64,000 nt of DNA, taken from Collimonas arenae (GTDB lineage Bacteria > Pseudomonadota > Gammaproteobacteria > Burkholderiales > Burkholderiaceae_D). Under the pieces are notes generated by a model. It worked only from the letters and a program-made list of their open reading frames with translations. It was not told the DNA's origin and ran no database searches. Location of the stretch: positions 682,001 through 746,000 of the forward strand of contig NZ_CP013233.1 of assembly GCF_001584165.1 (NCBI RefSeq), written 5' to 3'. The translations under genes were made by a program, and so were the position numbers. Within the stretch, counting starts at the first letter, position 1. Each line of letters begins with the position of its first letter. Below, in pieces: positions 53,781-63,848 of this stretch.

Positions 53781-54320
53781 TTATTTCTTTTGCTTGGCGA
53801 CCCATTGTTCCAGCGCCTGTAGCGTATTGCTGACATGCTTGTCCGGATCCATGCTGCTGTATTCGTAGATGATGCTGCCGTTCGGCGCGATGACATAGGA
53901 CACGCGGTCGGCATAGCCCGTTTTGTAGAGCAGCACTGAATCATATGATTTCATGATGCTCTGGTCCTGGTCGGCGGCAACCGGAAACTTGCTGCGGCAT
54001 TCGCTCACCGAAAATTTGTTGAGGGTGTCGATGTTGTCTGCAGACACTCCGATTACGGTGGCCCCAAGCGCTTTGTATTTGTCGACTGCATCGGCAAATA
54101 GGTGCGCTTCGATGGTACAGCCCTTGGTGAAGGCCGCCGGATAGAAGTACAGCACGACCGGGCCTTTTTTCAGTTCGTCGGCCAGCGAATAGGTAAACAC
54201 CTGGCCGCCCATCGACGCTTGCGTCGTGAAGGATGGTGCTTTGTCGCCTGCTTTAAGGGCGGCAAAAGCCGGCGCGGTAATGGCGCCACAAATCAGCAAT
54301 GCTGCAATCAGTCGTTTCAT
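53781..54320 (-). CDS. exported peroxiredoxin (AhpC/TSA, Bcp-like)
   Basis: A 179-residue thiol peroxidase with a signal peptide (MKRLIAALLICGAITAPAFA, cleavage after residue 20), so periplasmic. The peroxidatic Cys68 is in PAAFTKGCTIEA, in place of the usual PxxxTxxC pattern, which it fits. A second Cys at 108 (SVSECRSKF) may be the resolving one. It likely protects the envelope from peroxides; electron donor unknown. Confidence 0.92.
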   Translation of the reverse strand: MKRLIAALLICGAITAPAFAALKAGDKAPSFTTQASMGGQVFTYSLADELKKGPVVLYFYPAAFTKGCTIEAHLFADAVDKYKALGATVIGVSADNIDTLNKFSVSECRSKFPVAADQDQSIMKSYDSVLLYKTGYADRVSYVIAPNGSIIYEYSSMDPDKHVSNTLQALEQWVAKQKK

Positions 54321-54453
54321 GGGGACTCCTGGTCAAAGATATCCGCCATCATGCTTCGAGACATGGGAGTTGTCCAATGACTTGTTCGGTCATTCGGCAA
54401 ATATGTGATCAATGAGACGCATCGACGTCATCCGGTGCTTGCGGCACCTTGCA

Positions 54454-54696
54454 TCAACGACCGTGCCAGCCGCCACCCCAACCGCGTCCACCCCAGCCAC
54501 GTCCGCCGTAGTAGCCAAAGCCGATACCGATGGCAGGCGCCGCATACACCGGCGCTGGCGCATAGTAGCCGCCATCGTAATAGCCGCCGTAGCCGCCGCC
54601 ATAATACTGGTTGCCGTTGTAAGGCACGGCAACGCAGCCCCCTAGCAGTATGGTTGCACCTAGCAAGCCCGCTGTCATGAGAAGTCGTTTTTTCAT
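54454..54696 (-). CDS. small Gly/Tyr-rich lipoprotein
   Basis: An 80-residue protein starting MKKRLLMTAGLLGATILLGGC at 54696 (quoted in part; lipobox LLGGC). GGAGGG upstream decides the start over the in-frame ATG 12 bases earlier. After the lipidated Cys comes low-complexity sequence rich in Gly, Tyr, Ala and Pro (YYGGGYGGYYDGGYYAPAPV) ending GWGGGWHGR. Probably an outer-membrane or periplasm-facing lipoprotein; no function can be assigned. Confidence 0.75.
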   Translation of the reverse strand: MKKRLLMTAGLLGATILLGGCVAVPYNGNQYYGGGYGGYYDGGYYAPAPVYAAPAIGIGFGYYGGRGWGGRGWGGGWHGR

Positions 54697-54903
54697 TTGG
54701 CCCTCCATCCATTGATCTAATGGAAATTGGATATAAGCCTAGCAGATAAGTTCAGGTTGGGAAGGGCGGGATGTATCACGCTTGAATCAGTGATAGAGGG
54801 GAGTATATCTAATGAGGTGGCTAAAATAACTCTGCGGAGAGGCTAATCTTTTCCCATACTCCGTACAGTATCAATACGGAGCATGGAAATGGATGTGCTA
54901 CTT

Positions 54904-55834
54904 TTACAATCGGTAACCAAATTCACGCTGGAATTGGTCGTCGATTTCCGCGCGACTGGGCGCGTGGTTCTGTGGCCCCTGATGCGCAATCTTGATGCTG
55001 CCCAACAAACTGGACAGACGGCCGGTAGTGGCCCAGTCCATGCCATTGGTCAGGCCGTACAGCATGCCGGCACGGAAAGCATCACCGCAACCGGTCGGAT
55101 CGAGTACGCGTTCGGCCTTGACGCAAGGAATATCGATCTTGCTGTTGGAGGTAAAGATTTCTGCGCCAGCTCGCCACGCGTTACGACCAGCGCCGATACG
55201 CGTTCGGCAATCTGCGACAGCGATAAGCGGTACGCGCCGCCAGCATTTCCGCTTCATAGTCGTTGACCGCGATGTAGGTAGCCAGTTCGATGAAATGCTT
55301 CAGCTCCTCACCATTGAACATCGGCATGCCTTGGCCCGGATCGAAGATCAGCGGGATGCCCTGGGCGACGCAATCTTCAGCATGTTGCAGCATGCCGTCA
55401 CGGCCGTCCGGCGCGACGATCGCCAATTTGACCGGGCCGGCTTCGGCCACTTTGTTTTCATGCGAATAAGTCATCGCGCCCGGATGGAAGGCGGTGATCT
55501 GGTTGTTGTCGGCATCGGTGGTGATGAAGCATTGCGCAGTGTAGATCGACTCGATGGTGCGCACCGAGCGGCGCGAAATGCCTTGCTGTTCCAGGCGCTC
55601 AAGGTAGTCACCGGCATCGTGGCCGACAGTCGCCATGATCTGCGGGTCGCCGCCCAGCAGTTTCAGGTTGTACCCGATATTGCCGGCGCAGCCGCCAAAT
55701 TCGCGACGCATGGTCGGCACCAGGAATGAAACGCTGATTTTGTGTAGCTGGTCGGCCAGCAGCGATTCCGAGAAACGCCCTGGAAATTGCATGATGACGT
55801 CGTACGCCAATGAACCGCAGATGAGTGATGTCAT
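54904..55834 (-). pseudogene. PfkB family carbohydrate/nucleoside kinase (two frameshifts)
   Basis: Ribokinase-like kinase of about 311 residues. N-terminal half: MTSLICGSLAYDVIMQFPG, FGGCAGNIGYNLKLLGGDP. C-terminal half: DPTGCGDAFRAGMLYGL with the anion hole and catalytic Asp. Two breaks are seen, at about 55227-55230 and 55164-55167. One base at each gives ARTGLSLSQIAERVSALVVT and RGELGAEIFTSN. It resembles proteins annotated adenosine kinase or sugar kinase. It lies at the end of the aroQ-acc-prmA run, same strand. Confidence 0.87.
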
Positions 55835-55977
55835 GTTGTCTGGTTTGCGGGGAAGGGCTCGTGCGCCGCAATGTTTCGGCGTGTTAGCTGGTCCCGCCTC
55901 AATGAGATAAAACGGTTAAATTGCAAAGAGAAATAACTGTGCGGAGTTTATCATCCGCGCAACAAACCTTGCAGCGG

Positions 55978-57427
55978 TCACGGATAAAACAGATAGACCC
56001 GATAGCCGGAGGCTTTCAGCTGCTGTAGTTCGAACGTCAACTTGATGGGCTGCTCCTGGTCGCTGCCAAAGCCGAGGCTGGCATTGGTTGCCGCGCTAAG
56101 GTAATCGCGCGGCGTAAAGACGCGACGCACGATAGCCTTTTCGTTGGCGTCGTTCAAGGTCAGTTCAATGTTCGGCCATGCTTGCACGGTGTCGCTGCGA
56201 TTGCGCAGCAGCAGGTTCAGCGAAAGATATTGCGGGCTGGGTCGAGCGCCTGCAATTCATTGGCATCGATCGAAATCGTATCGATTTTCATCGGCAGGTC
56301 AACGCGACAGCCGATTTTGGCGCAGGCGCCGGTCAGCAGTGGTTTGAGCTGCGGCACGCGCACCGCCAGCTGGTCGCGGAACAGGTACGCCGATTGGCCG
56401 ATGGCGCCGACTAGCAACAACGCGCCGACACCCACATGATGCCGCGCAATGCGCCGCCGATGCGTTGCTTGCGCCGGGCGCTGAGGACGAAATCGGGTTC
56501 GTCGGAAATTTCCTGTTCCGGCTCGGCAGATCTGTCGCGCCCCTTCCTGCGGTTATTGCTTTCGCTGCCTTCGGCCGTGTTCTGCGCCATAGAGGCATTT
56601 TTTTCGCCGCGCCAGGGTTTGCGCTGTAATTCGTCGATGATGCGGTCCAGCTCGTCATCATCGGATGATGCTGCATTGTCTCTTGCTGCGGCTTTGCCTT
56701 CGGCATCGACCGTATAGTCGTTTTCGCCGGCGACATGCATCAAGGTCATGCGCGCCATCTGTTTGTCGCTGTCGTTTTCGTCGTCGACATGGGGATCGAC
56801 ATCAATATGGCGGTGCCAGACATTAGGCTGGGGGGCTTCACCAGATTCTTCGTCATGTTCTGCCGGCGCCGAAGGTTTGACCAGGCCAAACGGCGTGTGG
56901 TGGACATCGGCCGGAGCGGACTGGCTGGTTTCTTCAGCGATGCGCAAATCTTCTTCCAGGCCGTCGATAGCTGCTTCTACGCGGTCCGACACCGAGGTCG
57001 ACATCTTTTCGGCCGGCGCCGGGCTATGCGCAGCTGCCTCGCTGTGGGCAACTGTCGGCAGCGGATGATCTGTAGCGACCACCACCGCGGCATCGGTTGC
57101 CAATACTCGCTCGGGTTCCGGCGCGGCAGCGGGTTCATCCTGGTGAGGATGCGACGAGGGTGGAGTCTGCTGCTCTGTTGTTGCTGCGATTTCGGTGGCA
57201 GCCGGGCTGGCTGTTTGCGTTGCGGCAGGAGCCGGTTCAGGAGCGGCGACCCGCGCGGCCACGGGTGTTGAGACAGGAGTTGCAACTTCTGGCCGCACCA
57301 GATGCTCGATGCCGTTGAATACTTCACGGCAGCTACCGCAGCGGACCAGGCCGCCGCGCAGCTTCAACTGGTCATTGGCGACCCGGAAGGTGGTTTGACA
57401 ATGCGGACATTGGGTCGCTAGCGCCAT
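55978..57427 (-). pseudogene. zinc-ribbon and DUF3426 domain protein (two frameshifts)
   Basis: About 484 residues when repaired. An N-terminal zinc ribbon has two CxxC pairs (CPHCQTTFRVANDQLKL, RCGSCREVFNG). A long low-complexity Ala/Pro/Glu-rich region follows, then one membrane segment (GALLLVGAIGQSAYLF) and a C-terminal DUF3426 domain (QLKPLLTGACAKIGCRVDLP, ending GYRVYLFYP). Breaks at about 56430-56434 and 56229-56233 each need one added base. The gene is regularly found after prmA in betaproteobacteria. Function unknown; possibly a membrane-bound sensor. Confidence 0.86.
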
Positions 57428-57437
57428 GGTGTGTCGC

Positions 57438-58349
57438 TTATGCCTTCAGTTTTCCGGAGAGGGCAACCCAGCCGTCGTGCTCGGCCCATACTGTCAGTGG
57501 AATCCACTGTGCATAGGCGGCAATGACGTCGTCAGCCTGCGTCGCGAGTACGCCGGACAGGGTGAGGCTGCCGCCAGCAGCGATGCGACTGCACAGCATT
57601 GGCGCCATCAGCTTGAGCGGGCCGGACAGAATGTTGGCTACCACGGCATCGAATACCTGCACACTGGTACTTGTGCTGAAATCTTCCGGCAGATAATAGT
57701 CGACACTGCAGTGATTGCGTTCGCTGTTGTAGCGAGCGGCATCGATCGCATGCGGATCAATGTCGACGCCAATCACGGTTGGGCAGTCGAGTTTCTTGGC
57801 AACCATGGCAAGGATGCCGGAACCGCAGCCGTAATCGAGCAGCGATTGCGGCTGTTGCGCCGGTACGTTGATTTCCAGCCATTCCATGCACAGGCGGGTG
57901 GTTGGATGGCTGCCGGTGCCAAACGCCAGGCCCGGATCGAGTTCCAGGATCAGGCCGTTGGCATCCGGTGCGTCGTGCCAGCTCGGCACGACCCAGATAT
58001 TCTTGCCGATGTGAATCGGATCAAATTGGGATTGGGTCAATCGCACCCAGTCCTGTGCTGCGACCGGACGCAAGGAATAAGGTGGAACAGGCACGCCGCA
58101 GGCTTCGGCCGCAGCGCTGACGATGGCCGCATGATCGGCATCGACTTCGGCCAGGACCACCACACGGCTGCGTTGCCATGCTGCTTCCTTTGGCTCCATG
58201 CCGGGTTCGCCAAACAGCGGTTGTTCGGACGGCGTGCCTTCGTCGGCGTCTTCCACCGATACCGACAGTGCGCCAGCCTCCATCAACGCATCGGACAGAT
58301 TCTCGGCGTCGGTTAGTGGCACTTCAATAACAATTTCGGTCCAGCTCAT
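57438..58349 (-). CDS. prmA: ribosomal protein L11 methyltransferase
   Basis: SAM-dependent enzyme that methylates L11. 303 residues. N-terminal substrate-binding domain starting [20 protein letters not shown]. Catalytic domain with the SAM motif [19 protein letters not shown], preceded by [18 protein letters not shown], a PrmA hallmark. Directly after accC and before the DUF3426 gene. Confidence 0.97.
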   Translation of the reverse strand: MSWTEIVIEVPLTDAENLSDALMEAGALSVSVEDADEGTPSEQPLFGEPGMEPKEAAWQRSRVVVLAEVDADHAAIVSAAAEACGVPVPPYSLRPVAAQDWVRLTQSQFDPIHIGKNIWVVPSWHDAPDANGLILELDPGLAFGTGSHPTTRLCMEWLEINVPAQQPQSLLDYGCGSGILAMVAKKLDCPTVIGVDIDPHAIDAARYNSERNHCSVDYYLPEDFSTSTSVQVFDAVVANILSGPLKLMAPMLCSRIAAGGSLTLSGVLATQADDVIAAYAQWIPLTVWAEHDGWVALSGKLKA

Positions 58350-58417
58350 CTGATGCCTTAATTACTGTTCGTGTGCTTGTTGGAGCGTCGGCGCGGCATG
58401 AAAGCCCGCCGCCGCTT

Positions 58418-59799
58418 TTATTTCTTGACTGCTTTATCCGTTTCCTTGGCCACAACCGGACGTTCCGCCAGTTTATGCTCAAGATAATGGATGTTGGTGC
58501 CGCTTCAATGAAACGGGCGTCGATCATCAGTTCGCGGTGCAGCTGGATGTTGGTCTGGATACCCTCGACCACCATTTCCGACAGCGCGATCTGCATGCGC
58601 TTGATTGCTTGTTCGCGATTGGCACCGTAGGAAATCACCTTGCCGACCATCGAATCGTAATGCGGCGGCACGAAGTACCCGGCGTAGGCATGCGAATCAA
58701 CCCGGATGCCAGGGCCGCCAGGGGCATGCCACGACAGGATTTTGCCGGGAGATGGCGTAAATTTGAATGGATCTTCGGCGTTGATACGGCATTCGATGGC
58801 GTGGCCGGAGAGCTGGATATCGCGTTGACGGAAGCGCAGTTTTTCGCCAGCCGCGATGCGGATCTGCTCCTGCACGATGTCGATGCCGGTGATCATCTCG
58901 GTGATCGGGTGCTCAACCTGAACCCGGGTGTTCATTTCGATGAAGTAAAACTCGCCGTTTTCATACAGGAATTCAAACGTGCCGGCGCCGCGATAATCCA
59001 TCTTGCGGCAGGCTTCGGCGCAACGATCGCCGATCTTCTCGATGATCTTGCGCGGAATGCCCGGCGCTGGCGCTTCTTCAATCACTTTCTGGTGGCGGCG
59101 TTGCATCGAGCAATCACGTTCGCCCAGCCAGACAGCGTTCTTGAATTGGTCGGCGAGGATCTGGATTTCCACGTGACGCGGATTTTCCAGGTACTTCTCC
59201 ATATAGACTTCCGGATTGCCGAATGCAGCGCCGGCTTCCGTTTTTGTCATGGTCACGGCATTGGCCAGCGCAGCTTCAGTGTGCACCACACGCATACCAC
59301 GCCCGCCGCCACCGCCGGCAGCCTTGATGATGACCGGATAGCCGATCTTGCGGGCGATCTTGACGATTTCCTTCGGATCATCCGGCAATGCGCCTTCCGA
59401 ACCGGGGACGCATGGCACGCCGGCGCGAATCATGGCTTGCTTAGCCGAAACCTTATCGCCCATCAGACGGATGTTGGCCGGACGCGGGCCGATGAAGACG
59501 AAGCCGGATTGCTCGACGCGCTCGGCGAAGTCGGCATTCTCGGACAGGAATCCATAACCGGGATGGATCGCCTCGGCGTCAGTCACTTCTGCCGCGCTGA
59601 TGATGGCCGGCATGTTGAGGTAGCTCAGGCTGGATGGCGCCGGTCCGATACAAACCGATTCGTCAGCCAGTTTCACGTATTTGGCGTCGCGATCGGCTTC
59701 GGAATGGACCATCACGGTTTTGATGCCCATTTCACGGCAGGCGCGTTGAATGCGCAAGGCAATTTCGCCGCGATTGGCAATAAGGATTTTTTCAAACAT
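58418..59799 (-). pseudogene. accC: acetyl-CoA carboxylase biotin carboxylase subunit (frameshifted at 3' end)
   Basis: ATP-grasp enzyme that carboxylates the biotin on AccB, the first step of fatty acid synthesis. [20 protein letters not shown] start; glycine-rich loop [38 protein letters not shown]. The frame shifts at about 58501-58504. One base restores [20 protein letters not shown] and the true stop at 58418-58420; without it the protein gains a nonsense tail to 58324. As accC is normally essential, the break is probably a sequence error. Follows accB by about 165 bases. Confidence 0.93.
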
Positions 59800-59964
59800 A
59801 GTAAATGGTATGTGCGTCGCTAAGAGTCAAGCGTTATCAAGCATTGGGCTGGCAATACGGGCGAGCTGCGGTGCGCTGCGTGAGACGTTGCAAGCGAACC
59901 GGATGGCCCTGCATTGGCAACCAGAATGGCGCCACCGGGGAAGCCCGATGACGCCGGATAAATA

Positions 59965-60435
59965 TTAGCCAATGATAAACAGTGGTTGGCCGAATTCGAC
60001 CGGCTGGCCATTTTCCACCAGGATCTTCTTCACAACGCCCGAAGCGTCGGCTTCGATTTCATTGAGCAGTTTCATTGCTTCGATGATGCACAATGTGCCG
60101 CCTTCCTTGATTTCCGAACCGACTTCGACAAACGGTGGCGTGCCGGGAGCCGACGAACGGTAGAAGGTGCCGACCATCGGCGATTTGACGATGTGGCCTT
60201 CCGGTACCGCTGCCGCTTCAACCGGTGCTGCGACTGGAGCTGCCGCGGCAGCTGGTGCTACCTGGAACTGTGCTGGCTGCTGTTGCGCCTGCGGTTGCAT
60301 CATGACAACCTGGTTCTGCGGGGATGCAGATGATTTGACGATACGGACCTTGCTTTCGCCTTCGGTCACTTCCAGCTCTTCGATGTCCGATTCAGCGACC
60401 AGGTCGATCAGCGTCTTGAGTTTTCTCAAATCCAT
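59965..60435 (-). CDS. accB: acetyl-CoA carboxylase biotin carboxyl carrier protein
   Basis: Carries biotin between AccC and the carboxyltransferase. 156 residues from ATG 60435 ([18 protein letters not shown]), as in E. coli; an in-frame ATG lies 6 bases earlier. The middle is a flexible Ala/Pro/Gln-rich linker. The C-terminal biotinyl domain has EAMKL with the biotin-accepting Lys. Downstream of aroQ, upstream of accC. Confidence 0.96.
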   Translation of the reverse strand: MDLRKLKTLIDLVAESDIEELEVTEGESKVRIVKSSASPQNQVVMMQPQAQQQPAQFQVAPAAAAAPVAAPVEAAAVPEGHIVKSPMVGTFYRSSAPGTPPFVEVGSEIKEGGTLCIIEAMKLLNEIEADASGVVKKILVENGQPVEFGQPLFIIG

Positions 60436-60585
60436 ATGCAATCCTTCAGAGAATATGTGTGTTCTATAAATAGTGAAAATTTAAAGCAATTTTCGTTTTT
60501 TAGCAGTCGGATCTGCGAAGTTGCAAGCTGCTTGCAAGCACGCAAGATCCGCCGCGGCAAAGCATCAATAACAACGAGAGTTCAA

Positions 60586-61023
60586 CTAGAGTTTCTTAAT
60601 CGCAAAATCAACGGCGGCGCGATAACCGTCCACGCCCAAACCGCAAATGACTCCAACAGCCACATCCGACAGATAGGAGTGATGCCGGAAAGCTTCTCGC
60701 TGGTGGATATTCGAGATATGGATTTCCACAAAACGGATAGCGACTCCCGCCAGTGCGTCGCGCAAGGCTACACTGGTATGCGTGAGACCGCCAGGGTTGA
60801 TCACAATCGCGTCGACGCCTTCTGCCTTGGCCGCGTGGATGCGGTCTATCAGCGCGCCTTCGTGATTGCTTTGGAAGCACTCCAGCCGGGCGCCGGTTGC
60901 TGCCGCCTGGGCTTGTGCTGCCTGCTCGACATCGGCCAGCGAAGTCGAACCGTAGACTTCTGGCTCACGTGTACCCAGCAGATTCAGGTTGGGTCCATTG
61001 AGTAGAAGTATATTTTTTGCCAT
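60586..61023 (-). CDS. aroQ: 3-dehydroquinate dehydratase, type II
   Basis: Third step of the shikimate pathway. 145 residues, the typical short type II length. [19 protein letters not shown] contains the catalytic Tyr and Arg; [18 protein letters not shown] carries the conserved His; [12 protein letters not shown] is the C-terminal signature. Standard neighbour of accB-accC in betaproteobacteria. Confidence 0.97.
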   Translation of the reverse strand: MAKNILLLNGPNLNLLGTREPEVYGSTSLADVEQAAQAQAAATGARLECFQSNHEGALIDRIHAAKAEGVDAIVINPGGLTHTSVALRDALAGVAIRFVEIHISNIHQREAFRHHSYLSDVAVGVICGLGVDGYRAAVDFAIKKL

Positions 61024-61161
61024 GGAGATAGTGCTCCGTTTGACGACGATGGGCGCATTTTGCCGTCAAATGACGTTGACTGGCAAGGGAAAAATTGTTT
61101 CTGTGAAATTTCGGTGTGGATTTGTTAAATTTCTTTTTGCGAAATTAATGCTTAATAATAC

Positions 61162-61683
61162 TTAAAGCAATGCCAAGTCCTTGCGTATTTCATCGAATTT
61201 AATACTGCCCAAATATACCTTTTTCACCGCCCCATCACGGCCAATCAAGACCGTGAACGGCAGCCCGCCCGCCTGGTTGCCGAACTGGCGCAATAACGCC
61301 GTGGCACCGCTGCCGGCCACATATAGAGGATAGGAAATCTTGTATTTCTCGGCAAATTGGGCGATGTTGTCTTGGGAATCGATGCCAATCCCGATAATTT
61401 GAATGTTCTTGGAAGCTATTTCCGCTTGCAAGGCATTCAATTCCGGCATCTCTTCAACACAAGGTGCACACCAGGTTGCCCAAAAATTAACAATCAGCGG
61501 TTTGCCTTGCCATTGTGCGAGCGAGCTCGCTTTGCCGCTCGCATCGGGCATCGATTGCGTAAACAAACTGGCGACGGCGGCGTTTTCCGGCGCCGCGGGC
61601 GTATGGCGTTGTGCGCCAAAATAAATGCCGATAGCGCAAAATAGAATCGCAATCGGCACAAATATCAAAATATTTCGTTTCAT
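61162..61683 (-). CDS. TlpA family membrane-anchored thiol-disulfide oxidoreductase
   Basis: A 173-residue protein with an N-terminal membrane anchor (residues 4-23, ILIFVPIAILFCAIGIYFG) and a periplasmic thioredoxin domain. The redox pair is Cys72/Cys75 in FWATWCAPCVEEMP, with the cis-Pro loop GLPFTVLIG. It may reduce periplasmic disulfides, for example in cytochrome c or copper-site assembly. Its ATG overlaps the stop of the upstream unrecognised gene (TAATG), so translation is coupled. Confidence 0.93.
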   Translation of the reverse strand: MKRNILIFVPIAILFCAIGIYFGAQRHTPAAPENAAVASLFTQSMPDASGKASSLAQWQGKPLIVNFWATWCAPCVEEMPELNALQAEIASKNIQIIGIGIDSQDNIAQFAEKYKISYPLYVAGSGATALLRQFGNQAGGLPFTVLIGRDGAVKKVYLGSIKFDEIRKDLALL

Positions 61684-62314
61684 TAATCTTCTTCTTGATT
61701 GATTAACAGGCGTACGGCATTCAGGTCGGCACGTTCTGCCCGCTTGCCTGACGCGGCCCTGATACTACCTCGCAAATCATCAGTTTCATATAGGGTTAAA
61801 TGTATACCTTCCTTTTTATACATAAAACTCACCGTTTCTACCGGGTCGTTATTACCGCCGCTTTTAAGGGGGGGCTGGTTGACAGTTCAAACTGTACATT
61901 CTTGTTAAAAAGGAAAATTTCGACATCTTTCGGGCTATCGACAAACAAATGCAGATGAATGTCCGAATGCTGGCTAGCTGTGCCGTTGAGGACGGCGCCA
62001 GTAAGGTAGGGATTAAATTGTGCCAGTTCGCCCATCATTTCGACAGCGAGTTGCCGCAAATGCAATAGTCGTCCAGGTTGGGTGTCGCCGAAGAATAAAT
62101 CATTATAGATGCGCACTTCTTCTTCGATCTGGGCGTTATCGGGCAGGAATTCACCGCGAACCCGTTTGTTGCCCAGGCACATTTTGACGGCTTTGCGTTT
62201 TGCGGTGCCGTAATCGGCGCCGTCTTCCGCGATCATGCGTGCCGCCGTTGCGGCAATTTCCGCGCGCAGTTGTTCTAGTTCAGGAGAGAGATTGGATGCC
62301 ATGAGCGGGATCAT
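61683..62314 (-). pseudogene. unrecognised conserved-type protein coupled to the TlpA-like gene (frameshifted)
   Basis: I do not recognise the family with certainty. The N-terminal part is helical (SPELEQLRAEIAATAARMIAE, GTAKRKAVKMCLGNKR). A middle part, NPYLTGAVLNGTASQHSDIH, resembles a nucleotidyltransferase-like fold (GS/NGT...SD), which is a weak suggestion. At the run of seven G (61868-61874) the frame breaks. One more base gives SPPLKSGGNNDPVETVSFMY and continues through YETDDLRGSIRAASGKRAER to a TAA at 61685-61683. That stop overlaps the next ATG, which strongly supports the repair. About 210 residues; start could also be ATG 62302. Confidence 0.72.
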
Positions 62315-62459
62315 AAAGCGATTTTGAGTTAACGTGCCATTCCGTCGTAATCGAGGGGCCGAAGTCGCCCGGAAAAAATCTAGGCGTCAGTTTATCGGTC
62401 AAACCGGCCGCTCAGGTAAAATCACGGTATTCCTCTTAGTAGAATAGTGAAACTCAAGA

Positions 62460-63848
62460 ATGCATATTCATATCCTTGGTATTTGCGGCACCTTTATGGG
62501 CGGTTTGGCGGTGTTGGCTAAACGGGCCGGACATAAAGTGACCGGCTGCGATGCCAATGTGTACCCGCCGATGAGCACCCAGCTTGAGGCCCAAGGCATC
62601 GAACTGATCCAGGGTTTCGGCCCGGAACAGATAAACCTGCAGCCGGACTTGTTCGTGATCGGCAATGTCGTCTCGCGCGGTAATCCCTTGATGGAAGAGA
62701 TACTGAACCGCGGTTTGCCGTATGTCTCGGGGCCGCAATGGATCGGCGAGCATATCCTGCGCGATAAATGGGTCCTGGCGGTGGCTGGCACACATGGCAA
62801 GACCACGACTTCTGCGATGCTGGCCTGGATTCTGGAAGACGCCGGTTACGATCCGGGTTTCCTGATCGGCGGCGTACCGATGAATTTCGGCATATCGGCC
62901 AGACTGTCGGGCAAGGCTGATGCTGCGGCATCGTCGTTCTTCGTGATCGAAGCCGATGAATACGACACCGCATTCTTCGACAAGCGCAGCAAGTTTGTCC
63001 ACTATCACGCCAAGACAGCGATTCTGAATAACCTGGAATACGATCACGCCGATATCTTTCCTGAGCTGGCGGCGATCGAAACGCAGTTCCATCATCTGGT
63101 CCGCACCGTCCCCGGTGTCGGCCGCCTGGTTGTGAATGCCCGCGAGCCGGCGTTGCAACGGGTGTTGCAACGCGGTTGCTGGAGCGAAAAGGAAATGTTT
63201 GGCGGCGATCAGCAAGGCTGGTCGCTCCATACCCTGGATAATGACGACTTTGAAGTGAGCTTCAATGGCGAGTTGCAGGGCGTCGTGCAATGGCAGTTGA
63301 GTGGAGAGCACAATCGCATGAATGCGCTGGCGGCCATTGCCGCTGCCCGTCATGTTGGTGTGCCCACGGCGCAGGCGATTGCTGCACTGGGCAAGTTTGA
63401 AAACGTCAAGCGCCGCATGGAGTTGCGCGGCACGGTGCGCGATATCGCGGTGTATGACGATTTTGCCCACCATCCGACCGCCATTGCCACGACGGTGGCG
63501 GGCTTGCGCAAGAAGGTGGGCAAGGCGCGCATCCTGGCGGTGCTGGAGCCGCGTTCAAATACGATGAAGCTGGGCGCCATGAAAGATGCGCTGCCTGGTA
63601 GTTTGGGCGAAGCCGACCTGGTGTTCGGCTACGGCGCCAAAGGCACAGGCAAGGAAGCGCTCGATTGGAACCTGGGTGAGGCGTTGCAGCCGCTTGGCGA
63701 CAAAGCGAGTGCTTACGATGATCTCGAACAATTGGTGGTGGCGATTGCCAAGGCCGCCAAGCCGGGTGACCAGGTGCTGGTAATGAGCAATGGCGGTTTC
63801 GGTGGCGTCCATCAGAAAATCCTGGCGGCCTTGTCTGGATTGCAATGA
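62460..63848 (+). CDS. mpl: UDP-N-acetylmuramate:L-alanyl-gamma-D-glutamyl-meso-diaminopimelate ligase
   Basis: Peptidoglycan recycling enzyme that ligates the recovered tripeptide to UDP-MurNAc. 462 residues of the Mur ligase family: MHIHILGICGTFMGGLAVLA at the N-terminus, ATP loop VAGTHGKTTTSAM, NNLEYDHADIFP, and C-terminal DDFAHHPTAI. The GICGTFMGG start and length separate Mpl from MurC. Divergent from the unrecognised gene. Confidence 0.96.
   Translation: MHIHILGICGTFMGGLAVLAKRAGHKVTGCDANVYPPMSTQLEAQGIELIQGFGPEQINLQPDLFVIGNVVSRGNPLMEEILNRGLPYVSGPQWIGEHILRDKWVLAVAGTHGKTTTSAMLAWILEDAGYDPGFLIGGVPMNFGISARLSGKADAAASSFFVIEADEYDTAFFDKRSKFVHYHAKTAILNNLEYDHADIFPELAAIETQFHHLVRTVPGVGRLVVNAREPALQRVLQRGCWSEKEMFGGDQQGWSLHTLDNDDFEVSFNGELQGVVQWQLSGEHNRMNALAAIAAARHVGVPTAQAIAALGKFENVKRRMELRGTVRDIAVYDDFAHHPTAIATTVAGLRKKVGKARILAVLEPRSNTMKLGAMKDALPGSLGEADLVFGYGAKGTGKEALDWNLGEALQPLGDKASAYDDLEQLVVAIAKAAKPGDQVLVMSNGGFGGVHQKILAALSGLQ

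Noticed and set aside
58537..59823. Long plus-strand frame opposite accC
   Set aside because: Antisense to a certain gene, no family resemblance.
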